DNA of 64,000 nucleotides, from the NCBI RefSeq assembly GCF_029837695.1, contig NZ_JAOEEA010000006.1:1-64000 (forward strand). Direction: 5' to 3'. Positions 30,301-45,300 of the stretch are shown here, piece after piece. Made by a program: the position numbers and the translations under genes. The stretch's first letter is position 1. The number at the start of each line of letters is the position of its first letter. The notes below the pieces were generated by a model. That model ran no database searches. It saw nothing but the letters and a program-made list of their open reading frames with translations, and had not been told where the DNA came from. This DNA comes from Pseudomonas sp. GD04019 (GTDB taxonomy: Bacteria > Pseudomonadota > Gammaproteobacteria > Pseudomonadales > Pseudomonadaceae).

Positions 30301-33300
30301 CATGGAAATCGGTCGCCGGCATGGTCAGCTCGAGTACCGAGGACTGATCATTGGTGACCAGGTTGTTCACCAGGTCACGAGCCTGCACCGCCAACATCGC
30401 CTGATCACCCGCAGTCATCGGTGGCAAATAGCTGAGCAGAAGATTACGCGTCGGCCCGCTGAGCACCGTCAGGTTCTTCTCGGCACGAGCAATCTGGGTG
30501 AACTGCGGCAGGTCGGCCCACAGCTGATAGTCACCAACGCTGCGATCCGCACTGAACGGTGCAGTGGAGTACCCCTGAGCATCGCTGTAGATGGTGCCTA
30601 GATGTGAGACTGAGCCGTCACTCATGCGACGCAGGCGCCACCGCACCGGCTGCTCAGGAACCGGCCGCGAGGCAGCGTCCAGCACCTGCACACGGTAGCG
30701 GGGACTGTCCTGAACACGGACCTGATCCGGGTTGTCGCCGGCCTGCAGCCCCTGGAAGCGCAGCAGGTTGGGGGCCTGATTCAGGGCCACGGCGAAGTCC
30801 CGGGTCGCACTCTGGCCCATGCGATCCACCATCTCGACCTGCAGACGATATTGGTCGCCGGCCTGTGTCGCGCTGGGCAGGCGCAGATCGCGGGTGTAGC
30901 TGCTGTTGTACAGAGCGCCGGCGCAACGGAACTGACTGGCATTTTCCTGCAGGCAGCTGAACAGCTCCTGGCGCTCAGACCCAGAAATCTGCAGAACTCG
31001 CACCTGCAGTCCAGTGGTGTCATCGATGGCCGTCAGATTGGCCAACTGCAGATTGATCAGGCCACCATAGACGCCACGCGCCGGCAGGCTGACCTGCAAG
31101 GCGGATGCATTCGGCAACTTGTCGCGCAGAATCTTCACCGCCTTGAGCGGGGCCTCGCTGACCTGATCACGGCTGTCGGTGATCCGCACTCGCAGGGACT
31201 CGGTCAGGCTGCTCGCCACGCGCTCGGTACGGCGGTCCCTGACGGTGAAGTTCTGCGTATCGAGGCGCTTGGCATTCGGTTCGTAGTGATCGGTGAAGCC
31301 ATTCCAGATCACATCGACGGCCTTGACCGCCACATCGTCCTCGGCAGACAGCTGGATGGCGAAGCTGCCCTGCTCGACGATCTCAGCAGGAGCGGTCAGC
31401 GATGCGACCACTGGGTATGCGTCGTCGATCACCGTGACCCGCAACTCGGCGCTGCCAGCGTTGCCAGCGCGATCCTGCACCACCAGGGTATAGATCTGTT
31501 CGCCAAGGCTGGCTGCACTCTCTTGGTAGCTCAGCTGATTCTGGCCGAAGGCTACAGCGACTACTTGGCCATTGCGCAGCAAGGTGGCCTTGTCCAGAGC
31601 CCCCTCCTCATCGCTCATCTGTGCCTTGATCGTGAAGGGGTAGCCACGAACGGCCTTCTTCACGTCAGTGAATACAGCTGCCCCCTCATAAGCCAGGGTC
31701 GCCTGCGGCGCCTTGAGGTCCTGGTGGCGATAGAAGCGCGCGGGCAGCGACTCGGCCCGGTTGCCGAACACATCCACGGCGCGCGCCTTGATGTATTGAC
31801 CGCTGTAGCTGCCGTCCAGCAGCAGGTTGGCCTGGAATGGCTCGGCGTTGCGTACCGCCACTCGCTGCCAGGGCCCGCTTGCACTGGCCGCAACCAGCAC
31901 TTCCATCTGGGCGATCGGCTGGGTGCTGCCATCGATCTGTGCGGTCACCGCCAGCGGCATCGGCAGCCAGGAGTGCTGCGGATAGCTGAGGCTGACCGTG
32001 AAGGCATTAGAGATGCCATCGCCGGCCTGCAGGTAGAGGTTGCGAGCAAGCGACTCACGCACGACGCCATAGCTATCTTCGCTACGCAAGGTAAGGCCGA
32101 AACTCTGGCCTTGCGGCAGACTGGCCGGCAGGCGCAGAGCCGACATGTTCAGAGGCTGAGACAGTGCCCCGGCACGCTGGCCGTTGATGGCGAAGTCCAT
32201 TCGCTGTACGCCCGCTTCGGCCAACTCCAGCTGCAGTTGGCCACCTTGCGGCAACTGCGCGCCCGACAGCGGGGCAAGAGGAGCCGCGTCGACGCTGCCG
32301 AGGCCATAGGGAAGCTCGTAGAGCTTCACGCCATCGGTGCCGAAGCCGATCGCCAGGCGATTCTGCTCCGCAGCCAGGGCAGTGGAGCGCTTCGCCAGCG
32401 GCATACTGGCACCGGCAATCGGCTCGCCGCTGCGCGGATCCACGGCGACCAGGGTTTGGCCCTGCCCCATGCGCTGCTCGACCCACAGCAGGCCGAGAGC
32501 CCAATAGACCTGGTTGGCCTGTGCACCGGCCAGCAGCTGGCTGCGCTGCTGGCTGTGCAGGTCATAGCGCCAGACGCTACCCGCGGAGAGGTAGAAGAGC
32601 TGCTCGCCGTTGAATACCAGCTGGCCGACTTCGCCGCCGAGCTGGGCGGTCAGTTCCTGTACCGGGCGCGACGCGCCCTCGCGCAGATCCACCAGGAACA
32701 CCCGACCGCTCTCACCCAGCGCCACGACCTGCGAACCGTAGGCGGCGAGCTGCAGCAGACTCTCCGAGCTGACACTAATGGTGCGCTTGCTATCCAGCTG
32801 AGCCAGGCTCGCCAGTTGCAGGCTACCGCCGCTGGCCGCGATCAGGTGGCCGCCACCTATCGCCAGGTCGGCCAACGGCTGAGCCTGGAACACCAGCTTG
32901 GTGGTCAGGGTGCTGCGATTCAGCGCCACGACCTGCTGGCGCAGGTCCTGCAGCACGAACCAGTATGCTCCGCCGGCGACGACGCGGCTGGCGGCCTCGG
33001 TGAACGGCTGGCTCGGATAGAGCGTCGATTGCCAGCTGCCGGCACCATCCTGGCGCAGGAGCTGGGCACCAAAGTTGTCGGCCGCCAGGAGCAGCTGGCC
33101 ATCCTGCAGCACTAGGTCCTCGACCAGGCCATAGGTGGCCTGTGCCGCAGAGGCGCTGTCATACAGGCTGTGCATCCCGGCACTGCCACGCAGGGGCTGC
33201 AGAACCAGACCATTGCTGCCACCCAGCCAGAGCTTGCCGGAGGACCACTGGGCCTTCGCCGAGCCGCCACCGGACAGCGACCAGGCGGCAATGCGCTGGC

Positions 33301-36300
33301 GGCTCGCTAGGTCGACCAGCTGCACGCGGTCTCTGGACACACCCAGAATCTGTCCAGGCAGCATGAACATGCGCTCCACGCCGCCAGCCATAGCTGTGCT
33401 ATCACCCTTGAGCTCGGCATTCAGGCGCCACAGGCTATCGTCGGCAGCAGCCACGTAGATGCTCTCCCCCTGGGCGACGAAGCTCAGCAGTTCAGCCCCC
33501 TGGAACTGAGCCAGGGGCGCGCCGGTGGCCGACAGGTGCAGCAACTGTTTGCCGGTCAGCACCAGGAAGCCGCCGCGATAGGCACGCAGCTGACGCACAT
33601 CATCGGCCAGGCTCATAGCCTTGCTGGTGTCTTGCTTGATCTGCGCGCCCTTGACGTCGAACCAATAGAGGTCTCGCCCGCTGGCACCAAGCACGCTTTC
33701 GCCTTGCACCGCCAGATGGTTGAGCGGAGCCGCGAGGTTAGCCTGGCCGGCAATGCGCAGCCTATCCTGCGGGTCCAGCAGGGCCAGGCCGAAGCCTTTC
33801 ACGCTCAACAGCAGATGGCTCTGCAGATAATCCATGGCGGCCACTTCGCCCGGCATACGCAGACGCGGCCCCTGGGCGTCGAACAGTTCGGCACCGCGAG
33901 TGAGCCAGTAGCCGCCAATGCTCGGCAACATAGTGTCGAATGGCAGACGCTCGGCAGCAGGCTGCAGGCGCCACGCGTCGATGACAGGAGCGCTCCAGCG
34001 CTGCTCGTGGCGATTGCCCAGCTCGTCGTTGACCAGAGCCCGCACGCGCAGCTCGGAGAGGCCTTTGGGCAGCCGCAGGCCGACACGTTCGCTGCCACTG
34101 GCCAGCAGCCGATCATCCTGATCCAGGGCCTCCAGCGTCACGGGATAGCGAGCCAGATCCACGCCATTGAGGCGCAGCTCCACCTGGCTGCCGGCATAGA
34201 GCTGACTGGGCAGGCCACTGAGCACTGGCTGCGGCATCTGCTGCTGCGGAGCCACACGCAGGTTCAGTTGCTGCTCGCTGTAATGGTAATCGCCGGAGAA
34301 GTACGCACGGGCACGCAGCACCAGGCTCTCCTGAACGGCCACCTGCGGCAGGCGCAGACTGAACTGGCCCTGTTGCCCTTTGGCGAACACGCGCGCCATG
34401 GTCTGGCCATTGAAGCTGCGCAGTTCCACTTCGACCCAGGCCGGAGCTTCGCTGACCTGATAGCCCAGCGACAGGGCGCTGCCTTCCGCGAAGATCTGGT
34501 TGTTGCCGGCACCGCTCAGGGTCATGGTCGCCGTCGGCTCGTTGGGCTTGGTGTAGAGAGCCAGCTCGCGTGCTCCCGCGGCATCCTGCCACTGATAGCG
34601 CACCTCGCCGCTTTCCGGCAGCTCGATCCAGTGGAACAGCTGCTGGGCGGTGGCCACTGCCGGCAGCGACACACCATTGCGCTGCAGATCGGCGCCACCG
34701 GCCGTGCTGCCCGACGGGAACGCGGTCACCAGCGGCAGGCGGGCACCAGCACTGATGACCGAAGTGCTGGCCGGGGCAAGAGTAGCGGCCTGGGCGGTAG
34801 CACCCGGAACGTCGAGTTCCAGGTCATGAACCGCAGCATGGTCCTGCATCCGCAGCTGCAGGCCTGCCGGCGCGCCAGCGAGCAACCAGGCGCGCCCCGC
34901 GGGGAAGCTTTCGCCCAGCGCGGCATCCAGCTCGCCCTGGTACCAGAGTTCATGGGCCGGCAATACGCTGCCGCTGTCGTCACGGAAGCTGACATCGGCC
35001 AGGCCGAGGGCGGCCTGGGCAGCATTCGACAGGCCGCCCACCAAGACGCCGTTGGGCAGGCGCTTGACGATGACACTCGACATATCGGGCGCCGCAGGTG
35101 CTGCCACGGCCAGGGCCTCGACGACCAGCTCCTGTTGACCCTCGCGACGCTGCAGCGAAGTCAGCTTGCCCTGAGCAAAGGCCATGGCCTCGTAGCTACC
35201 ACCCAGCGCACCCAGGCGCTCACCATTGCGCCAGGCCTGCCAGGCATTGCCGTACAGCGTCTCGCTCACCAGCAGCCAGGTGAGCTCACCATCGAAGCGC
35301 GCGTCACTCACGGAGCCTGCAACGGCCAGGGTCTGCGCATCTCCCAGCACCCAACCATCGGCGCCCTTCGTCAGACTCCGTTGCTCGGCACCTGCCACGC
35401 TCCAGCTGAGCAGGCGCTCGCCCTGCAGGGCGAAGCCGCTGCGATTGGCCAGTGGCAGTCTGGCGACGGACTGCAGTGCGGGCACCTCGCCCACACCCAG
35501 CTGCAGCAGCTCCAGGCCCGCATCGGTCAGTACCGCCAGTCGCTGGCCGTCGACCTGAGCCTGGCGGATCTCGCCGCTCAGGCTCAGGCCGACCAGCTCG
35601 GCGAAGCCCTGGGCGCTGACGGCGTAGCCGGAGAACAGTTGGCCATGGCGAATGAACAGCAGATTGCCACTGCCACCGACCAGATCGCCGGCGATGCCGC
35701 GCTCGATGGCTGGCTGCCAGGCGCCGGCCTGCCACGACCAGTAGCGCAGGAAGTCATCGCCATCGCGGCGAATCTGCGCCACCAGGCCGGCTCCGGTATG
35801 GAACAGTCGCAGCACGCGGCCACTATCACTGTTTTCCACGGCGCCAGTCAGCGTGTTCAGGACATAGCCGCCACCCGTGCGATTCTCGACCCAGGCCGCT
35901 GCCTGCGGATTGCCCGGCAGTGCGACCAGCAGCGTGGCGCGATGGCCCTTGTCGATGGACTCCCGACGCTGCTCGCCCTGCAGGTAGCCAAGCTTGGCCA
36001 GGCTGCGCGACGTGCTCTTCTCGTGGCCGGAGCGGTCACGCAACACGGCATCCAGGCGCAGGGAGTCACCCTCGGCACGGCTCTCGATCACCTGGCGCGC
36101 AGCATTGAATGCCAGGCGCTGCGGGGTCGCGGCACTGGCCGGGTCGAACAGGTCGATGCGCGAATCGCTGCTGAAGTCCGGCATGTTCGCCGGCGGCGGC
36201 GACTGCAGCCAGAGCTCGCTGCCGGCCAGCAGCGTCTGGGACGGCTGCAGATCCAGGGTCGCCGCCTCGGCTATGCCGTCATCGGCGCGCAGATTGAGGA

Positions 36301-39300
36301 TGCGCTGGGCCCGCAGGGTCTGGCCCTGCCAGGTTGCCTGCAAGCGAAGGACCAGCACGCCATCGACATTCACCTGAGGCGCCGGGATCTGCAGATCCAG
36401 GTACTCGTCGTCGTTCGCCGCACGGGTAATGGTGCGCGGGGCCGGGTTGGCCGGATTATGGCTGTCGCCGGCGATGTCCAGGTGCAGCGTGGCCTGCTCG
36501 AGCTGACGCATCCGCACGCGCACCGCTAACTGCTCGCCAGCATGCACGTTGAGACCGTCGGCCGGGTTGACGATGCTCAGCTCCGGGGCACCCTTCTTGC
36601 CGTCATATGGCAGCAGGTTGATGCTGGCAGTCGCGCTGACCAGCCCGTTCAGGTCGATGGCGCGCGCTACCACGCGGATCGGCTGGTTGGCATCCGCCGC
36701 GACCGGCACACGCAGACGACCCAGGTCGGCCAGGCGCTGGCAGGTCTGAGTGTCAGCAAAGGGATCGGCGGCCTGGCTGTCGATGCATGCCTCGACGTGG
36801 TCGATGCCGTAACGATCGGTGCTGCGCAGCACGACTTCGGTGACCTCACCGCGCGGCACGAACTCGCCATCCATCGGCGAAACGATGGCAAGTTGCGGCG
36901 GAGTCTGGTCGGCCAGCAGATCGTAACGACCCTGGAAGTACTGGTTCAGGCCCTCGCCAAGGCTGACACGCAGCTCGGCGGTCAGCGGATATGGCGCGGC
37001 GGGGCTGCCCGGCAGGTCGCGCAGGCGCGGGTGGACTTGGTCGAGACTGACCAGGCCGCTCTGCCGATCGAACTGTGCGGTGACGTAGCTGCCATCCTGC
37101 AGGCGAATTCTGGTCTCGGTCACCTGGTCGAGGTCGCCCTCGAGCTCGAAGCGCAGCTTGGTGCTGGAGCTTTCCTCGACTGCAACGGGCAGGGTGGAGA
37201 ACTGGCGCAGGCGCAGATTCGGTGTACTGACCTGGGCATCGAAGCGGCGCTCGCTGGCGTTGACCCCGTCGCTGACCCGCAGCAGCAGGCTGAAGCCCTG
37301 GTACTCGCCTGCCAGAGTGAGACTGAAGGCCTGCTTACCGATCGCGATCCAGTCGGTCCTGTAGGTCTTGCCGCCGTCGCTGGACAGGCGATAGGCATAA
37401 CTCAGCTTGTCCGTAGCCTGCATGTTGTCTTCAGCCTGCACACTGAAGTCGTACTTGCTCCCTACCTTCAGCTGAGTGACCGGAGTCAGCGGCTGCCCTC
37501 CCGCCAGGCTCACCTTTAGGGAATCGGTGCGTGGTGGCAGGCGGTCATCGGCCTTGTAGATGGCCAGGTAGTTGCCAGGCTGCGAAACGTCACCGATGGC
37601 AAGGTTGCCTGCCGCATCACGCAGCCCGCTCAGGCGCACTTCGTAATGGGCGTTGGGCTCCAGATGTGCATCACTTCGCAGGCGTAGCTCCAGGCGATTG
37701 CCCGTGCTTACCGGTGCGATGAAGCGGGCACTGACGTCTTCTTTCGGCTGCGAGTGGCTGTCGTAGTCCTTGAACTCCTTGAGCACGCTGAAGCTGCTGT
37801 AGCTCAGCGGCGAGCCGGCCTCGAGAATCAGTGGGTTGGCCGCATCCAGCGCGCGCACGACGCGCACCTTGGGTGCCGTGTCGTCCACCACCGTCAGCCA
37901 TTGTGCCGGCTGTGCGTCGATCCGCTCGCCGCTGGACTCGCGCACCAGGCTGACCTGGTATTTCCAGCCGGCCTGGCTGGGCGGCGTGACGAAGCTCAGG
38001 CCCTCGCTGCCCAGGGTGAAGTCGACTCGGTTGGTGGCGTTCGGCTGGATGCCCTGCTCGACCGGGAACCAGTGCAGGCTGATACCCTCGGAGAGTCCCT
38101 GAGCCTTGAGCTGTATGGCGGTGCCGCCACTGTCGCTGACGGTCGAGGGATCGGCGCGGCCGGAAGTGACGCTTTCGATCAGCAGAGGCGCGGAAATGGC
38201 CAGCGCCACCGGCAACATCGCCCGTTGCTGGCCATAGCGGGCCTGCAAGGCGTAAAGCCCGGCCTGATCGAGCTGCACAGCAAAGCGCAGTTGGTCGCCG
38301 GCGGAATTGACCTGCAGCTGCTGACGGCCCAGTACCCGCTCGCCGATCTGCAGCTCGTCGATCAGCTGCAGCTGGCGGCCCTGCAATACATAGCTGCCTG
38401 CCTGACCGGCCAGGCCACGGTTAGGCTGCAACGCATCCAGACGCACCTGCGTCGTGCCAAAGAAGTCCGCAGAGTCCACCAGCCAGGGCAGGTCGAACTT
38501 CACTTCGCCACCCTGCAGCCAGTCGAGCGGTGCGCTCTCGATGTTCAGGCGATACAGGCCGGCAGGCTCGAATGCTGCCTGCTGAGGTACCGTACGCAGC
38601 TCGCTGCCCTGCACCTGCGAGGCGGCGGCAATCGATGCACCTCCCAGGTCGCTCAGACGGGTGGTGGCGGTCTGCCAGGCGAAGCCCGGGCCATTCAGGC
38701 GCAGGCCGATCGGCTCATCCGCGGCCGCCAGGCTCTCCGGCGCAACCTCCCAGACGTTGTTCAGCGGCAGCACGGCATTGGCATAGGAGCCGGCGCTGCG
38801 CCACTCCAGCAGGTTGCCATGCATCTCCAGTTGATCGATCTGGGCGCTGGCAGGCACCACGGCGACCGGCTTGCGGCTCAGCACGTAGGGCGCGTCCAGG
38901 TTCAGGTCGTATACCTGCAGGTCGGATCCGGACTGCTGTACCAGCAGATCGCCCAGCGCGGTAACCGGGCTAGCCCCTACGCCCACTTCTCCCAGCAGGG
39001 GGTCACCGCGGCCACGCAGCAGGGCGGCGCGATGCAGCACCTGCAGCGAACTGCCACCGAGCAGGTAGACGCGACTGCCATCCGCCCACAGGCGCTGCAC
39101 GGCATTCAGCGTGTGGTTGTGGCGGCTGAGCACCTGCTGCGGATCGCGGGAGCTGCGCACTTCCAGACGGTTCTTGTAGAGCAGGTAGATGGCACGGTTG
39201 TCCAGCTCCACCTGGACCAGATCCGCAGGGGTGTCGAGGGTCAGTTCCTGCAGTTCGGCGCCCTGCACCTGACCATGGAATACGCGGGTACCTGCCTTGG

Positions 39301-42300
39301 CAAGCAACAGGTCACCGGCAAGCTCCAGGTTCTGATAGGCAACCTTCCGACTGTTGGGCAGTGATGTCAGCAGGCGCGGTGCATAGAGGTTGCTCAGGTC
39401 GTAGGTCTTGATCTGGGCATTCTTGTCGAGAACAGCAGCATAGCCATCGCCCAATGCGATGTCCTGAGCATCGGCATCGCTCTGCCATTTGGCCAGCAAC
39501 TGCGGTTTGCTGCCATCACGAAGACTGAACAGTTGCAGGTTCTTGAGGTTCGCAGTGAGCATCAGATCGCCCTGGCGACGGAACAGCGATACCTCCTTCA
39601 GTTGCAACTGCGACGGCAGATTGACTCGCAGGCTGGTGTCCGCGGCGACATCGCTGGCGAAGCCCTGGTTGCTGAGCTCCACATTCAGGGTGCCCAGGGT
39701 GTCGTCCGGCACGACGAAGCTGAGCAGGTCGGAACGCTCCAGGCGGACGTCACTGCGCAGGAGGCCGTTCACCCGCACCTGGGTGGCCTCACCGAAGCCA
39801 CGCCCCTGCAGGCCGATGGTCTGACCGGCGTTGAAGATAAAGCGCTTGTTGCTCGCCGCCAGAGTGCCGCTGGTACGGTTGTATTCGCCCGATACGTCGA
39901 TCCGCGGGTCAGCGACATAGGTCAGCGCGGCAGCCTGGAACACTTCCTGTCCGCCCTGGCGCAGGCGCAGGCCGACCAGCAGGTTACTGTTCGGCGAAGT
40001 ACTCAGGGCGGGCAGGCGGAAGCGCAGCTCGTTCTCGTCACGGTAGAGAATGTCGCTGGCCGGCACGCGCAGGCCACCCACCTCGATGATCAGGCTCTCG
40101 CCGAAGCCATACCCACGCAGGATGGCCTCACCGCCGCCTCGCCAGCTGGACTGGCGCGGGCTCAGGCTATCCAGCTGTGGCTGCTCTTCGCTATCGGCAA
40201 TGAAACGGAAGCGGTAGTCGTGTCCCAGGCTGCGCTTCTGCTGGTCCCGCAGCTCGCCGGACAGCACCACTTCATATTGCTTGCCCGCCGTCAGCGTACT
40301 CGGGCGAATCACCAGGCGACCCACACCCGCCTGGGCAATCTGGCTCGGGACCACTACGCCATCGAGGCGCAGCTGTACCAGCTGGGCGCCCTGGTCACGC
40401 AGCTGCTGGTTGTCCAGCAGGCGGTTGAACTGCACCTCGATCGCGCTGTTGCGCGGCAGGCGGCCCGCCAGGCGCGGGGATTGCGACAGGATCGCCAGAT
40501 CCTGATAGACGAGGGTGTTCAGGCTGCCGCCCAACTGGGTGGCGGACGACAGATCGTCCAGCGGGTTCTCGCGCGGTTCGCCGTTGACGAAGACGAAGGA
40601 GCTACCGGCATACAGAGCCTGGCTCCCCAGCGACAGGCTGGAGACGTTGCCCAGTACGCTGAAGTAGTCGCGCAGCCCGATATTTTCGCGTACCTGGCCG
40701 TTGAGCCATGGGGAAATGTCGAACAACTGCACATCGCCCTGGCCACCGGCCACATAGAGGGTCTGGCCGGCCAACTGCATCTGGCCGGCATACAGATCGC
40801 CACGGCTGACCAGATAAGCCAGCTTGAGATCGGTGATCGGGCTGGCACTGGTCTCACTATCCAGCGCAAAGAGCTGCACGGTGGCACTGTCACCACTGGA
40901 CACCAGAAGCTGCTCCGGCAGCACCAGCACGTCTTCCGGACGGAACCTGTAACCCGCCGCACTGCGCGCATCGACGCGACGCTGTACGCGGTATTCGCCG
41001 CTCGCCAGCTCGATCTCCACCAGTTGCCGTTGCTCCGGCAGGGTCAGCCACAGGCTGGAGCCGGCGAGACGCAGACGGCCAGGAGCGCCGCCAAGCTTGG
41101 CGTTGTCCAGCAGGCCGAGGTCGATCAGCTTGAGCTCGTTGGTCAGGCGATAGATACGGATACCCTGCTGATAGGCAACGTAGATCAGGCCGTCACCGCT
41201 GGCCAGCGCATTGATCTCGGCTGGCAGATCCAGTTCTGTGATGCGCTCCGGCTCTGCCGGCAGGGTCAGGTCGAACTGGATCAGCTTGCGCGCGCCCGCC
41301 ACGAACAGCTGGTTGTTCGCGATGGTCATGTCGACGAAGCCACGTGGCGTCAGGCTGGCTTCGTAGTGGTAGTACTTCTCGCTGTCGAGGAACTGCTTGG
41401 TCAGGATGACCGGGTGCACCGGATCGCTGATATCGGCCACGATCAGGCGGGCATCCTTGCTGGTGATGCGCGACACCCGCCCTTGATGGTCGAGCTTGTC
41501 GAAGCTGCCGCCAGTAATGGCATAGAGCAGCTGGGAGTCGGCGTTGTCGAGACGGGCGATGGCAGAAACCGGTGCAGCCACTTCTGGCGGCAGGTTGACC
41601 GAGCCGGTCGGCACGCCGGTATAGAAGTATTCCACCGGTGCTTCGGTCTGCTCGTTCTGGAACAGCAGGTTCTCCACCACGACCTTGGCCTTGCCGAAGC
41701 TGCCAGCCGGTGCGCGAACTTCGACGCGATTGCTGCTGATGACCTTGAGATCACCAGCCAGAGCACCCGCGAAACGCACCTTCATGTGATGGCTGAAGCC
41801 ACGGCCATGCAAGGTCACCAGATTACCGCCCTGGGGAGGACCGGTCTTCGGTTGCAGGTCGTCGATCTCGATCTGCGGCAGCACGGTAATGGCGCCCTGG
41901 CGGATGTAGGCTAGGTTCTGGTCCAAGCGCTCGACCTTGACCGGCAACGAGGCGCTGACTCCACGCAGCTGCAGATCCGGTACCAGCACGCGTAGTTCCT
42001 GATCCGAAACGCCAATGATCTGCTCAGGCAGCAGGCGGGTCTCGCCTATCCACACCACCAGCTGCTCAGCCGCTATTCCGAAGCCCGAACCTCGCAGCAG
42101 GGCAACTTCGCCGCCTGTGGCATGGAAGTAATGCAGACCCGCAACGCCATCGACCTCACGCTGCACCTGGTTCACCTGCGGGCGCTGACCGACACGACGC
42201 TCCAGTTGCAGGACAAACGGCTGGCGCAGGCCATGACCCTGCAGATCCAGCAGGTTCTGTCCGACTTCTATACGCAGGCGGCCCTGGTAGTCGCCTTTGA

Positions 42301-45300
42301 AGCGCAATTCGATATGGCCGCCACGCAGGGTATTGCTGCCGCTCAATTCATAGGCGGCATCTGCCAGAGGCTGGCCCTCACCATCGAGCACACGCATGGC
42401 CGCCGCTAGATGGGCAGCATCGCTGTTGATCAGGTTGTTGAAGGCAATGCGGACTGTCTCGTTGACGCCGATCACCGCACCATTGCCCGGGGTGCTGGAC
42501 GCCACGGCGAGATAAGGCTGGGTATTGATCTCAACGCCCTTGCCGTTGTCCTGCATGATCTGGCCGCCCATGCCAAGCAGTTCGCCGCTACCCTTTTGCC
42601 AGTAGATGGTTTCGTACTGACCCTGAGCATTGGCCTCGAGCAGCAGATAGCTATCGCCAGTGGCAACGCTGATCAGCCCCTGTTGCACCTGCAGGGACGG
42701 CAGCAGCAGGGCCTGACCAATAGACTCCACCTTGACGGTGCCACGCTCGATCGCCTGCACTCGATAGTCGAGGCGCTCGCCGAAGTCCTTGAAGCTCGCC
42801 AGATGCAGTTGCTTGTCACGCAAGAACAGCACGTACAGCTCGCCGTTCAGCCACTGCACATCGACTGGTGCCCCCAGCAGGTCAGCACGCAGGCTGCCGT
42901 CGAAAGCAATGTTCGGCAGGGAGGCCGGAGCGCCCAGTTCGTCACGACCCAACGGCAGGAAGCGCACATAACCAGTACCCAAATCGTTGGCGGCGGCCAC
43001 CGCCAGCACCCGACGCTCGACTTCGATAGCGAGATCGAGTGCTCGGTGATTCGGCAGCGACAGGGTGGAGACCAGCAGTGGCTGATTGAGATTGTTGGTA
43101 TCGACAACACTGACGCCGCGACGGTCGTTGGCCAGATAGACTGCCTTGTCCAGCACTTCCAGACCCAGGACCGGGTCGTCCAGGCGCAGCTGGGACAGAC
43201 GAATCGGCCGCTCCCACAGACCAATGTCGTAGATCTCCATGCCACCCGGCATCAGGAAGCGATTGCTCGAAGTAGGCTGAGCGCCACCCTTGACCCCAAC
43301 GAACAGCAGATCTTCGATGGTCTGAGCGGCACCGATCTGCATGGGCGGATAGTTCGGCAGTACTACACCGAGACCCTTCGGCAGAGTGTAGGACAGCGAG
43401 CCGACCTTGATTTCACGGATGGCAGCACCCGAGGGGATGCGCAGGAAGATGTCGTAGATATCCGGATCGATCACGCCAGGCAAGGTGAACGTGAAGCTGC
43501 TCTGGGTGATCACGTTGTCTTGCAAATCGATGGTCGTTACACCGGCATCTTCGACAACGGGGTTGCGGCCGGTATAGATCTCGGTGTCGCCATGGCGGGC
43601 ACGAAGCACCACACGGGTGCCCGGCATCAGGCTCTCATGGCTGGCTGCGATGCTGACCGTCTGGCCGCCCTGTTTGCCGGCAGAGTCTGGCGAGATAGTG
43701 AACTTGACCTGCTCCAGCGGCTGCTCCGCGCCGACCAACAGAGCACCCAGATAGTCATCACGCAGGCCGCCATCATCCAGACGCAGATGCCACTGCCCCG
43801 GAGATAGCGGCAGCAGATCGAGCGCATGCGCAGCGATTTCCAGGCGCTCGGCACTGACCCTCTGGACCTGTATCGGATACTGGTTGATGAATGCCTTCAC
43901 GGATTGCGAGAAGCCGGAGCCGTGGATCACCACAGTATCCTGGGAGCCGCGGTGGAAGCTGGCATTCTCCAGGAATTTGATGCGCGGCTGGCTGGCGTTC
44001 TCAGGGGCGGTGCGGAAGTCGACCTGGAAGGGCGCCCACAGGCCGCCGCCACGCAGGTTGCGCGCGCTGTTCAGTTGCAGGCGTAGCTGTGCCCCTGACT
44101 TGGGCGCAAAGCGCAGTGCGACTCGGCTGGCAGACTGCCCATCGCCATTGAGTGCTTCGACGACAGGAACCGCCATGGCTGAGGCACCATCAGAGAGCTC
44201 CTGAAGTTGCAGAGCCCCTTCGGCCCGCAGCGATTCCAGGGTCACCGGCTCGTTGAAGGTCAGCTGCAGCGCCTGCTCACCAGAGGCCAGAATACCGCCC
44301 TGCTGCACGCTGGCGTTCATCACAACGGCACCTGGTAGCTCCAGCAGGGTAAGACCTTTCTTACCCGAACCCGCGACCAAGCGGTTATTGAACAGATCCA
44401 GTGCTTCGATACGCTCCTCGTTACCCGCAGAAACCACTCGTGGCTGCAGCGGCTCGCGGATGTCCAAGACCACTACACCACCGCTCTCGGCTGCCACAAA
44501 CAACAGGCTGCCGGCCAGATGCAGGCGCAGACCACGGCCAGCAGCCGACTGCAACTGCTGACCCAGCGCGACGCGCACACGCTCCAGCGGTTGATCCCGA
44601 TTAACGATTTCCAGACCGCTACTACCCTGCGCCACCAACAGGTAACGACCATAAACCAGGGCATCCTGCGGATTGGCCGTGAAGTCGTAACTGCGCTTCT
44701 GCGCCGGATCGAACAGGTTGACCGATTCGATGCTGCCAGCAGTACCGTCCTTCGCCTGTACCAGCGACTCGTCCCAACCCGGGCACTTCACCCAGGCGGC
44801 GCTGCGAATAACACCACCGGCCATCAGCCAGCCATCGTCGAGACGCAGCAAACCGCTGCCCTTGATGCCGACGGATGCGAGCCGGATCGGATCCTCGCCA
44901 TCGCGGTAGTTGAGGGCCATGAGCGAGTCGGGGAGGGACTCGCCGATCCTGGATGCACAGGTATTACTGTCTGGTGGATCCGCTTTTATCGAGGCATCAG
45001 CAGCAAACAGACCAGCGCCACGTTTGAGCACGCGGCTGACAGGGGCAGTCAGCACCTCCTCATGAATCACCTGCAGGCCGTTCTGCTCATCCAGGTTGAG
45101 GCGGGCTACACCACCCAGGCCGCTGGCGACATACAGGCGCTTGCGCCAGGTATTTTCTTCCCACTCCTGGGTCGGCTGGATCTGCAGCGAATCGAGGCCC
45201 ACACGGAAATCTTGGGCAGCCTGAACATTGAGGACTCTCTGCTCTTCCGGCGAGGGCTCCCAGTTACCAGTAGACATGAACGCTCTGGCGATGCGCTCAT

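Noticed and set aside
33536..36529. 997-codon plus-strand frame
   Set aside because: Antisense to the giant gene in GC-rich DNA; composition is Gln/Ala/His-rich with no domain or signal, typical of shadow frames. The same holds for long plus frames at 30851-33115, 39533-41914, 52814-55132 and 6825-9023.
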